From positions 1 through 10,089 of the forward strand of contig JAPYWU010000036.1 of the NCBI GenBank assembly GCA_028276205.1: DNA of 10,089 bases, read 5' to 3'. The first letter of the stretch is position 1. Each line of letters opens with the position of its first letter. This stretch comes from Dictyoglomaceae bacterium. GTDB taxonomy: Bacteria; Dictyoglomota; Dictyoglomia; Dictyoglomales; Dictyoglomaceae. Below the pieces are notes generated by a model that saw only the letters and a program-made list of their open reading frames with translations, made no database searches and had not been told where the DNA came from. Positions 1 through 6,681 of the stretch are shown here, one piece after another. The position numbers were made by a program, and so were the translations under genes.

Positions 1-539
1 AAGAAATATCAATGCTAAAAGCCCTGATGTTATAAAAACTATAGGATAACCTTGCCAAAACTTAGGAATATCTGAGAAAGATAATCTCTCTCTTACAGCT
101 GCAAGGAGTATCAAGGCAATAGCATAACCAAGAGCAACTCCCAAGGAATATACTATAGCTTCAATTAAATTATATTGATAATTAATATTTAAAAAAGTAA
201 CTGCTAATATGGCACAGTTTGTAGTGATTAAAGGTAAATAGATACCCATAGCTTTATAAAGGGCTGGAGAAGTTTTTCTTATAAACATCTCTACAAAATA
301 AAAGCTATAGTCCTTAAAAAAATTAAATTTAATGGTACAAGAACGTAATAATAAATAAAGAAGGTAACCACTGAAGCCATGGTAGTTACAAAGGCTACTG
401 CAAGACCCATTCCTATAGATGTTTCAAAAAAGGAGGTCATTCCAACAAAGGAACATAAAGCCAAAAACTTCATAAATACAATATTATCTATTATTGAAGC
501 ATATAGGAAAAGAAGAAAAAGTTTTCCAATATATTCCAT
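1..539 (-). pseudogene. rnfA: rnfA, Rnf complex membrane subunit A, interrupted by a frameshift (3' end beyond window)
   Basis: RnfA is a six-helix inner-membrane subunit that pairs with RnfE and shares an intramembrane Fe-S cluster on the electron path of ferredoxin:NAD+ oxidoreductase. The first frame (539 to 291) gives 82 residues with the family features FMKFLALCSF (Cys29), ETSIGMGLA and PLNLIFLRTIAFIL, then stops at TAG (293-291). The rest of RnfA is read in the -1 frame from ATG 288 to the window edge (96 codons): IRKTSPALYKAMGIYLPL, ITTNCAIL with the second cluster Cys, and AAVRERL. Family members have about ten residues between AFIL and the Met of FVEM; here 5 nt join them, so about 25 nt seem deleted. 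Both flanks are well conserved, which argues for a recent event or an assembly fault. The start is fixed by AGGAGG at 548-553, 8 nt upstream. Roughly the last ten codons lie outside the window. Confidence 0.85.
286..302 (-). other. rnfA frameshift/deletion junction with TAG-AG-ATG
   Basis: On the minus strand the frame-0 codons ATT TTG TAG are followed after two bases by ATG TTT ATA. The -1 frame reads TTT GTA GAG ATG here (FVEM), which is the conserved family text (QFVEM or QFTEM) just before the RKTSP segment. So the last codons of frame 0 (AFIL) and the first of the other frame (FVEM) overlap on the same bases. The family spacing calls for about 25 more nt. A deletion between two TTTG copies 25 nt apart would leave exactly this single TTTG; the lost copy is inferred, not seen. 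Confidence 0.7.
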
Positions 540-544
540 TTTTA

Positions 545-1141
545 TTACCTCCTAATTTTACTATCTACCCATTTTAATAGCGCAATTAACAAACCTATTC
601 CCCAAAAAGCTCCTGGAGGCATAATAAAAACTCTCATTGGTTGAAAGTTTGGAATTATATTTACATTAAGAAGAGTTCCTGAACCTAAAAATTCTCTTAT
701 TGCTCCTAAAGCTACAATAGTCCATACATAACCTATGCTTATTCCTATACCATCAGCAATAGATTCTATTACAGAATGTTTATAAGCAAAAGCCTCAGCT
801 CTTCCAATTATTATGCAATTAACTACAATTAAAGGTATAAATATTCCTAAAGCTTTATATAATGTGGGTGAATAAGCTGATATTACAAGATCTACTATAG
901 TAGTAAAGGTACCAATAACAACGATAAAAATAGGTATTCTTATGTCGTGAGGTGTAAATTTTCTTAAAAGAGATACAAATAAATTAGAAAAAACCATAAC
1001 AAAGGTAAAAGCAAGCCCCATTCCAATTGCATTTTGTACATTAACAGAAACAGCAAGTACCGAACATAATCCAATCATTAAAATAAGAACAGGATTCTCT
1101 TTGAAGATGCCATTTTTTACATAAATCCAAAAGTTTTTCAT
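545..1141 (-). CDS. rnfE: Rnf electron transport complex subunit E (RnfE)
   Basis: This 198-residue protein is the integral-membrane partner of RnfA in the ferredoxin:NAD+ oxidoreductase. About six hydrophobic segments are visible. The conserved text NPVLILMIGLCSVLAV (Cys26), NAIGMGLAFTFVM, PTLYKALGIFIPLIVVNC (Cys109) and GRAEAFAYKHSVIESIADGIG marks it as RnfE/NqrD type. The two cysteines are those known in the family to ligate the intramembrane Fe-S cluster together with two from RnfA. The C-terminal MPPGAFWGIGLLIALLKW is also typical. Length is close to family members (about 200-230). The ATG lies 14 nt after the rnfG stop and 8 nt after a GGGGG-type Shine-Dalgarno that begins right at that stop. 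It is intact, unlike its paralog rnfA downstream, so the A/E pair would be unbalanced if rnfA is really broken. Confidence 0.95.
   Translation of the reverse strand: MKNFWIYVKNGIFKENPVLILMIGLCSVLAVSVNVQNAIGMGLAFTFVMVFSNLFVSLLRKFTPHDIRIPIFIVVIGTFTTIVDLVISAYSPTLYKALGIFIPLIVVNCIIIGRAEAFAYKHSVIESIADGIGISIGYVWTIVALGAIREFLGSGTLLNVNIIPNFQPMRVFIMPPGAFWGIGLLIALLKWVDSKIRR
548..553 (-). promoter_or_regulatory. Shine-Dalgarno of rnfA inside the end of rnfE
   Basis: AGG AGG forms the last two arginine codons of RnfE, directly before its TAA stop, and is also a perfect AGGAGG ribosome binding site 8 nt upstream of the rnfA ATG. It fixes the rnfA start and suggests coupled translation of rnfE and rnfA. Confidence 0.8.
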
Positions 1142-1155
1142 GTTATATTCCCCCT

Positions 1156-1692
1156 CTAAAAATCTTTATGTTTTAAAACTTCATTTACTGCTCTTACCAC
1201 TGCTGATGAGGAAATAGTTGCCCCAGATACTGGTGTAATATTCTTTTTAGCTTCCAAATTAGGAGTATCTTTTCCTATAAATTGTTTTAAAAAACTATCC
1301 TTTGTTATTTCACTTCCAAGACCAGGTGTTTCTTGTTGAGATAAAACACTAATATGTTCAATTTTCCCTTCTTTATTTATACCAATAACTAATATAATAT
1401 CACTACTATATCCTTTTGATACTACTTCCCATATAGATCCAATTTTTTCTTGCCCTTTATAAGCAATATTTATTTCGTTAATTTTAACTAACTTATTTTC
1501 AACTTTAGGCAAATTTTCAACCTTTTTAAATTCTGTAGCTTCTGGAATCATTTCTTTTAAAATTTTCTCTTTCTCCAATTTTTTATTTATTTCAATTACC
1601 TTTTGGGTATTTTCATATGTAAAAGCTAAAACTCCAGCTGCTATACTACATACCAAAAAAAGGATCAATCCATATCTTAGTATCTGTTTCAT
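1156..1692 (-). CDS. rnfG: Rnf complex FMN-binding subunit G (RnfG)
   Basis: RnfG is a 178-residue protein with one N-terminal membrane anchor (about residues 6-25) and an extracytoplasmic FMN-binding domain. The flavinylation motif is SGAT at residues 156-159, in VSGATISSSAV, where Thr159 should carry FMN through a phosphoester bond made by an ApbE-type flavin transferase; no such gene is in this window. The upstream family signature QQETPGLGSEI is at about 119-129. A charged, possibly coiled stretch (about 30-60) follows the anchor. In the complex it passes electrons between the membrane subunits and the flavin in RnfD. The ATG overlaps the rnfD stop by 4 nt (ATGA), a classic sign of translational coupling; a GAGG site sits 7 nt upstream inside rnfD. 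Confidence 0.95.
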   Translation of the reverse strand: MKQILRYGLILFLVCSIAAGVLAFTYENTQKVIEINKKLEKEKILKEMIPEATEFKKVENLPKVENKLVKINEINIAYKGQEKIGSIWEVVSKGYSSDIILVIGINKEGKIEHISVLSQQETPGLGSEITKDSFLKQFIGKDTPNLEAKKNITPVSGATISSSAVVRAVNEVLKHKDF

Positions 1693-2660
1693 TTTCTCAC
1701 CTCTCCAAATTTCCGAGGTTTTATGGTTCTATCTATGAGAGGAGTTAAAGCATTCATAACAAGAATTCCATAAGAAACACCTTCTGGATAAATGCCAAAT
1801 AATCTTATAACCATAGTAAAGAAACCTGCTCCTATTCCAAAAATAACTTTCCCTTTTTTTGTAAGGGGGGTTGTTACCCAATCAGTAGCCATAAAAAATG
1901 CACCTAAAAAAAGTCCTCCCGCCAATATTTGAAAAATAGGATCTTTCCCAAATAAAAGAGAAATTATAAAAACTGTTAAGATATATGAAAGTGGTATTCT
2001 CCAATCTACTATTTCTTTATAAATAAGGTAAACACCACCCAAAAGTAATAACAATGCAGAAGTTTCTCCTATACATCCTGGAATATCCCCAATAAAAAGA
2101 TGCCAATATGAGGGTAGCTGATAACCAGTAAGTTTAAGCTTTACTATAGCAAGAGGTGTAGCAGTAGAAGTAAGAGGAGAGGCTTGTGAAACCATACCTC
2201 CAATCTTATGAATTGGTTCTATCCAAGAAGTCATTATTTGAGGATATGAGGAGAGAAGAAAGGCTCTTCCAACTAAAGCAGGGTTTAAAAAATTATCTCC
2301 CAATCCCCCAAAAACCTGTTTTCCAAGAAGAATAGCTACCCCAGATCCAATCACAGGTATCCATAATGGAACCTTAGGAGGTAAAGTAAGAGCAAGAAGA
2401 AGTCCTGTAACCACAGCACTAAAATCTAAAAGTATGTTTAATGGCTTTTTCCTCAAAAAAAGAGCAAAGGCTTCCCATAAAACTGCTGAAATTATACTTA
2501 CTAATATAACCCATAAAGAATATAAACCAAAAAAATAAACACCTGCAAGAGTGGCAGGTATAAGAGCATAAATTACTTGCCTCATTGCATATGAAACATC
2601 TTCCTTAACAAAAATATGTGGCGATGAAGAAACTATTAATTTATCCATCTCTGATTTCAT
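1689..2660 (-). CDS. rnfD: Rnf electron transport complex subunit D (RnfD)
   Basis: RnfD is a 323-residue polytopic membrane subunit (about eight to ten hydrophobic segments) of the RnfD/NqrB family, which binds covalent FMN. Family landmarks are LIVSSSPHI near the N terminus, VFGGLGDNFLNPALVGRAF (116-134) and FFMATDWVTTPLTKKGK (255-271). The flavin attachment motif appears as STATPL (165-170), so Thr168 is the likely FMN-Thr; the Gly common in S/T-GAT is Thr here. It lies 18 nt after rnfC. The Shine-Dalgarno (GGGAGG, about 2672-2677) is 11 nt from this ATG, a long spacing; an in-frame CTG two codons upstream would be better placed, but ATG with MKSEMDKL is kept as the conventional start. The stop overlaps rnfG by 4 nt. 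Confidence 0.95.
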   Translation of the reverse strand: MKSEMDKLIVSSSPHIFVKEDVSYAMRQVIYALIPATLAGVYFFGLYSLWVILVSIISAVLWEAFALFLRKKPLNILLDFSAVVTGLLLALTLPPKVPLWIPVIGSGVAILLGKQVFGGLGDNFLNPALVGRAFLLSSYPQIMTSWIEPIHKIGGMVSQASPLTSTATPLAIVKLKLTGYQLPSYWHLFIGDIPGCIGETSALLLLLGGVYLIYKEIVDWRIPLSYILTVFIISLLFGKDPIFQILAGGLFLGAFFMATDWVTTPLTKKGKVIFGIGAGFFTMVIRLFGIYPEGVSYGILVMNALTPLIDRTIKPRKFGEVRK

Positions 2661-2678
2661 AACCAGTTATGCCTCCCT

Positions 2679-3992
2679 TTATTTTCTTCTCTTTGCTAAG
2701 ATATCCGTTTTACCTACTCTTATCCATTGAAGTAAAGGTCTTCGAGAAGGACATATATAATTACAAGAACCACATTCTATACAATCTAATATTCCTAACT
2801 CCTCCGCCTCTATAAGCTTATCTTTTCTAACATATTTAGCTAATATGGTGGGCATTAATCCCATTGGGCAAACATCAACACATTTTCCACATCTTACACA
2901 TTCCACAGGTTCATAATACTTTGCATCCTTCTCAGAAAAAACAACCACACCTGATGTACCTTTAATAACTGGTGTATCCATATCATAAATGGCTATACCC
3001 ATCATGGGTCCGCCAAAAATAATCTTTCCTGGCTTTTCTCTAAATCCTCCTGCAGCTTCAATAAGTTTTGATACAGGAGTACCTATTAAAACATCTAAAT
3101 TTTTAGGAGAATTAACATTCTCACCTGTGACAGTTACTCCTCGAGAAATTAAAGGAAGGCCCGTTTTAAAATGTTCAGCAATAGCTACCGCTGTTCCCAC
3201 ATTATTAACAACTACACCGACATCTAAGGGTAGACCTCCAGAAGGAACTTCTCTATCTAAAATAGCCTTTATAAGGTGTTTCTCCGAACCTTGAGGATAT
3301 TTTGTAGGCAAAATAGCAATCTCTATATCACTATCAATATATTTTCTCAAAACTTCTACTGCATCTTTTTTATTATTCTCAATACCTATAATCCCCTTCT
3401 TAACACCTAACACATACATTAATATTCTTAATCCTTCTACAATTAGTTGAGGCTTCTCTAACATAAGCCTATAGTCTATAGTCAAATATGGCTCACACTC
3501 TGCTCCATTGAGAATAATAGTATCTATCTTTTTTTCCGGCGGGGGTGATATCTTTACATGGGTAGGAAAGGCAGCACCTCCAAGTCCTACAATACCAGCT
3601 TCTCTTATCCTTTTTCTAATATCCTCAGGAGAAAGATTTTGCCATGATGAATCTTTGGAGATATCTGGAAAAATCTCCTCTTTACCATCCGGTTCTATCT
3701 CTATTCCTAAAACATTCCTTCCATTGGGATGAGGATAAAGTGCAATTCTTTTTACAGTTCCTGAAGTTGGGGCATGAATGGGAGCTGTAACAAAAGCCTG
3801 AGCATCTCCAATTTTTTGCCCTTTAAATACGTAATCTTTAGGTTTAACAAGAGGTGTTACAGAAGCTCCTGTATGTTGAACTGTAAGAACAATTAACTTT
3901 TCAGGGAGAGGGATTTTTGTTATTGGGATATCTTTTGATAATTCTTTTTTTTCAGGAGGATGTACACCACCTTTAAAGCCGTATATTTTCAT
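2679..3992 (-). CDS. rnfC: Rnf complex NADH-side iron-sulfur/flavin subunit C (RnfC)
   Basis: RnfC is a 437-residue peripheral cytoplasmic subunit that exchanges electrons with NAD+/NADH. The N-terminal FKGGVHPPEKK (6-16) is the family opening, followed by a barrel-like segment (HAPTSGTVKRI, 73-83). The glycine-rich nucleotide/FMN region is GIVGLGGAAFPTHVK (133-147) with NGAECEPYLTIDYRLM (162-177). Two ferredoxin-like [4Fe-4S] motifs close the protein: Cys365/368/371/375 (CVRCGKCVDVCP) and Cys404/407/410/414 (CIECGSCNYICP). Length matches the short RnfC type seen in many anaerobes, without the long Ala/Lys-rich tail of gamma-proteobacterial forms. It is the first rnf gene in the run, 34 nt after valS, with GGGAGG 5 nt before ATG. 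No dedicated promoter is obvious in that gap. Confidence 0.96.
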   Translation of the reverse strand: MKIYGFKGGVHPPEKKELSKDIPITKIPLPEKLIVLTVQHTGASVTPLVKPKDYVFKGQKIGDAQAFVTAPIHAPTSGTVKRIALYPHPNGRNVLGIEIEPDGKEEIFPDISKDSSWQNLSPEDIRKRIREAGIVGLGGAAFPTHVKISPPPEKKIDTIILNGAECEPYLTIDYRLMLEKPQLIVEGLRILMYVLGVKKGIIGIENNKKDAVEVLRKYIDSDIEIAILPTKYPQGSEKHLIKAILDREVPSGGLPLDVGVVVNNVGTAVAIAEHFKTGLPLISRGVTVTGENVNSPKNLDVLIGTPVSKLIEAAGGFREKPGKIIFGGPMMGIAIYDMDTPVIKGTSGVVVFSEKDAKYYEPVECVRCGKCVDVCPMGLMPTILAKYVRKDKLIEAEELGILDCIECGSCNYICPSRRPLLQWIRVGKTDILAKRRK

Positions 3993-3997
3993 GATAA

Positions 3998-4003
3998 CCT
4001 CCC
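3998..4003 (-). promoter_or_regulatory. Shine-Dalgarno of rnfC
   Basis: GGGAGG on the minus strand, 5 nt before the rnfC ATG. The 34-nt valS-rnfC gap that contains it is otherwise AT-only and shows no GC-rich hairpin, so nothing visible separates the rnf genes from the upstream transcript. Confidence 0.75.
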
Positions 4004-4026
4004 TGTTTAATTTTTAAAATAATTAG

Positions 4027-6669
4027 CTACTCTAATATACTAAAACTTTCTTCTAAGCTCCTTATCTTCTTATTAATACTCTCTAATTTTTCTTTCTCCT
4101 TTTCTACCACATGTTCTGGTGCTTTTCTTAGAAATTCCTCATTGGAAAGTCTTTCTTCAATTTTTTTCTTCAGATTTATCGCTTCCTCTAATTCTTTCTT
4201 TATTCTTTCTTTTTCTTTTGTTATATCAATTAAACCCTTTAGATTCACATATAAATCAACATCTTCAAAAACTTTATGTACCACATTTTTAAAATCTTTT
4301 TTTTCGTCAATTTTATTTATTTCTGCTTTTGCAAGTATAGAAAAATATCCAGAATTACCAAGAAGTAAAATCTCCTTTTCCTTATCAAGGGTATAAAAAT
4401 CTACTTTTATCACATCTGAGGGAGATATATTGAATTCAGCTCTAATCGCTCTGATTGTTCTAATTAATTCCATAATAAATTCCATATCTTTTTCTGCCTT
4501 TTCATTAATAAAGGTATCATCAGTGATAGGCCAAGATGATATCATTATACTTTCACTGCTTTCTGGCAACTTATGCCAAATCTCTTCAGTAATAAAAGGC
4601 ATTACTGGATGAAGAAGTTTCAAATTATCTCTTAAAACTTTCCAAAGAATAGTTTGGGCAACTAATCTACTTTCTGGATCTTCTCTTTGAGACAATCTTG
4701 GTTTTACCATCTCAATATACCAGTCACAAAATTCATTCCAGAAGAAATTGTATATAGTTTTTACATACTCACTAAATCTATAATTCTCTAAATGATCTGT
4801 GACCTCCTTAATCTCTTTTTGAAGCCTGCTTAATATCCATTTGTCAGATAAAGATAAAAGATGGTATTCTAAGTTTACCTCTGAATATTTTCTATCTTCC
4901 AAATTTGATATTACAAATCTGGAAGCATTCCATATTTTATTAGTAAAATTCCTGGTATTTTCAAAATTCTCTTCATGAAATCTTAAATCTTGCATTTCAG
5001 TACATTGAATAGCAAGACCAAATCTCGTAACATCTGCACCATATTTATTAATTAAATCCAAGGGATCCACACCTGTACCCTTAGATTTACTCATACGTTT
5101 TCCTTCCCTTGTAAGTACTGTTGGGTGAACATATACATGGTAAAAAGGTACATCTTTCTTAAATTCAAGCCCCATCATAATCATTCGAGCAACCCATAGA
5201 TTAATAATATCTCTTGCTGTACTTAATACGGATGTAGGATAGAAATATTTAAGATCTTCTGTGTCTTCTGGCCATCCTAAAGTCCCAAGAGGCCATAAAG
5301 CAGAACTAAACCACGTATCTAATACATCATCATCTTGTTTTAGATTAGAAGATCCACAATTCTCACATTTATCAGGAGATTTTTCATCCACATTAATATG
5401 GCCACAATCATTACAATACCAAGCAGGAATTCTATGTCCCCACCATAACTGCCTTGATAAACACCAATCTTTAATGTTATACATCCAATCAAAGTAAACT
5501 TTTTTCCATCTATCAGGAATAAATTTTACTTTACCTTCCTCAACTGCTAATATGGCAGGATTTGCTAAATTATCCATTTTCATAAACCATTGTTTAGATA
5601 TCATAGGTTCTATAGGAGTACCACATCTATCGCAAGTAGCAACATCATGAACATATACTTCTTTCTTTAAAAGAAATCCTTCTTTTTCTAAATCTTCTTC
5701 TATTTTCTTTCTACATTCTAAAACACTAAGCCCCTTATATTTACCAGCATTCTCATTCATAAATCCTTTTTCATCTATCACAGATATGAAATCTAAATTA
5801 TGTTTTTTACCTATTTCAAAATCATCAGCATCATGAGCTGGAGTAACCTTCAAAGCTCCAGTACCAAAGCTGGGATCTACTGCTTCATCGCCAATAATAG
5901 GAATTACTCTGCCTACTAATGGTAAAATAACTTTTTTCCCAATAAGATGCTTATATCTATCATCTCCTGGATTAACCGCCACAGCTGTATCTCCTAACAT
6001 AGTTTCAGGTCTTGCAGTTGCTATAACTATGTAACCTTCTTCATCATAGAAAGGATACTTTATATACCATAAATAGGAGGATTCTTCTACATATCTGACT
6101 TCCAAATCTGAAATAGCTGTTCTACAACGGGGACACCAATTTATTATTCTTTCTCCTCTGTATATATATCCTTTTTTATAAAGCTCAACAAAAGCCTTAA
6201 TTACCGCTTTTGAATATACCTCATCCATAGTAAATCTAAATCTTTTCCAATCACATGAAACTCCAAGTTTCTTTAACTGCTCCACAATAGTATTTCCATA
6301 TTTTTCTTTCCAGTCCCATACTCTTTCTAAAAACTTTTCTCTTCCTAAATCCCATCTGCTTTTTCCTTCTTTTAAAAGTTCCCTTTCCACTACCATTTGG
6401 GTTGCTATACCTGCATGATCAGTACCTGGAATCCATAATGCATTATAACCTTGCATCCTTTTCCATCTAATTAAAATATCCTGAATAGTTGCGTTTAAAG
6501 CATGGCCTAAATGTAAAGATCCTGTAATATTGGGGGGTGGTAATACTATACAGAAAGGCTTTTTTGAATTATCTACTTCTGCGTGAAAATAATCCTTATT
6601 TAACCAATAATCATACCATTTCCTTTCCACATCCAAAAAAGAATAAACAGAAGACATCTCTTCTTTCAT
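4027..6669 (-). CDS. valS: Valine--tRNA ligase (ValRS)
   Basis: This 880-residue class I aminoacyl-tRNA synthetase charges tRNA-Val with valine in the cytoplasm. The class I signature is PPPNITGSLHLGH (44-56, HLGH as HIGH), and the second is GKRMSKS (523-529, RMSKS variant of KMSKS). The editing domain that removes mischarged threonine is inserted between them, with ATARPETMLGDTAVAVNP (217-234) and VTPAHDADDFEIGKKH (275-290). Zinc-ligand type cysteine pairs occur at 179/182, 346/349, 419/422 and 435/438. DDDVLDTWFSSALWP (446-460) is the usual ValRS segment. The last 65 or so residues form the charged ValRS coiled-coil arm that contacts tRNA. Length equals that of typical firmicute ValRS. The ATG is 12 nt after the clpX stop with a GGGGG site at the stop; an alternative Met lies at residue 5. 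Confidence 0.97.
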   Translation of the reverse strand: MKEEMSSVYSFLDVERKWYDYWLNKDYFHAEVDNSKKPFCIVLPPPNITGSLHLGHALNATIQDILIRWKRMQGYNALWIPGTDHAGIATQMVVERELLKEGKSRWDLGREKFLERVWDWKEKYGNTIVEQLKKLGVSCDWKRFRFTMDEVYSKAVIKAFVELYKKGYIYRGERIINWCPRCRTAISDLEVRYVEESSYLWYIKYPFYDEEGYIVIATARPETMLGDTAVAVNPGDDRYKHLIGKKVILPLVGRVIPIIGDEAVDPSFGTGALKVTPAHDADDFEIGKKHNLDFISVIDEKGFMNENAGKYKGLSVLECRKKIEEDLEKEGFLLKKEVYVHDVATCDRCGTPIEPMISKQWFMKMDNLANPAILAVEEGKVKFIPDRWKKVYFDWMYNIKDWCLSRQLWWGHRIPAWYCNDCGHINVDEKSPDKCENCGSSNLKQDDDVLDTWFSSALWPLGTLGWPEDTEDLKYFYPTSVLSTARDIINLWVARMIMMGLEFKKDVPFYHVYVHPTVLTREGKRMSKSKGTGVDPLDLINKYGADVTRFGLAIQCTEMQDLRFHEENFENTRNFTNKIWNASRFVISNLEDRKYSEVNLEYHLLSLSDKWILSRLQKEIKEVTDHLENYRFSEYVKTIYNFFWNEFCDWYIEMVKPRLSQREDPESRLVAQTILWKVLRDNLKLLHPVMPFITEEIWHKLPESSESIMISSWPITDDTFINEKAEKDMEFIMELIRTIRAIRAEFNISPSDVIKVDFYTLDKEKEILLLGNSGYFSILAKAEINKIDEKKDFKNVVHKVFEDVDLYVNLKGLIDITKEKERIKKELEEAINLKKKIEERLSNEEFLRKAPEHVVEKEKEKLESINKKIRSLEESFSILE

Positions 6670-6681
6670 AAAATAAACCCC

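Noticed and set aside
316..322. Homopolymer sequencing error (run of seven A on the plus strand) as the cause of the rnfA frameshift
   Set aside because: The family text LRTIAFIL continues in frame 0 for seven codons past the run, so the frame changes later; a one-base error here would also leave about eight residues missing.
2989..3732. Plus-strand open frames opposite rnfC (2989-3294 and 3508-3732)
   Set aside because: They lie entirely within the well-conserved rnfC coding region, have no recognisable motifs, and look like antisense shadows.
1..3992. Na+-translocating NADH:quinone reductase (Nqr) instead of Rnf
   Set aside because: The first gene has the two ferredoxin-type [4Fe-4S] motifs of RnfC, absent from NqrA, and the order C-D-G-E-A is the Rnf order; no nqrF-like gene is present.
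4000..4026. AT-rich inverted repeat between valS and rnfC as an intrinsic terminator
   Set aside because: The self-complementary stretch is made only of A and T, without a stable stem or a following T-run.
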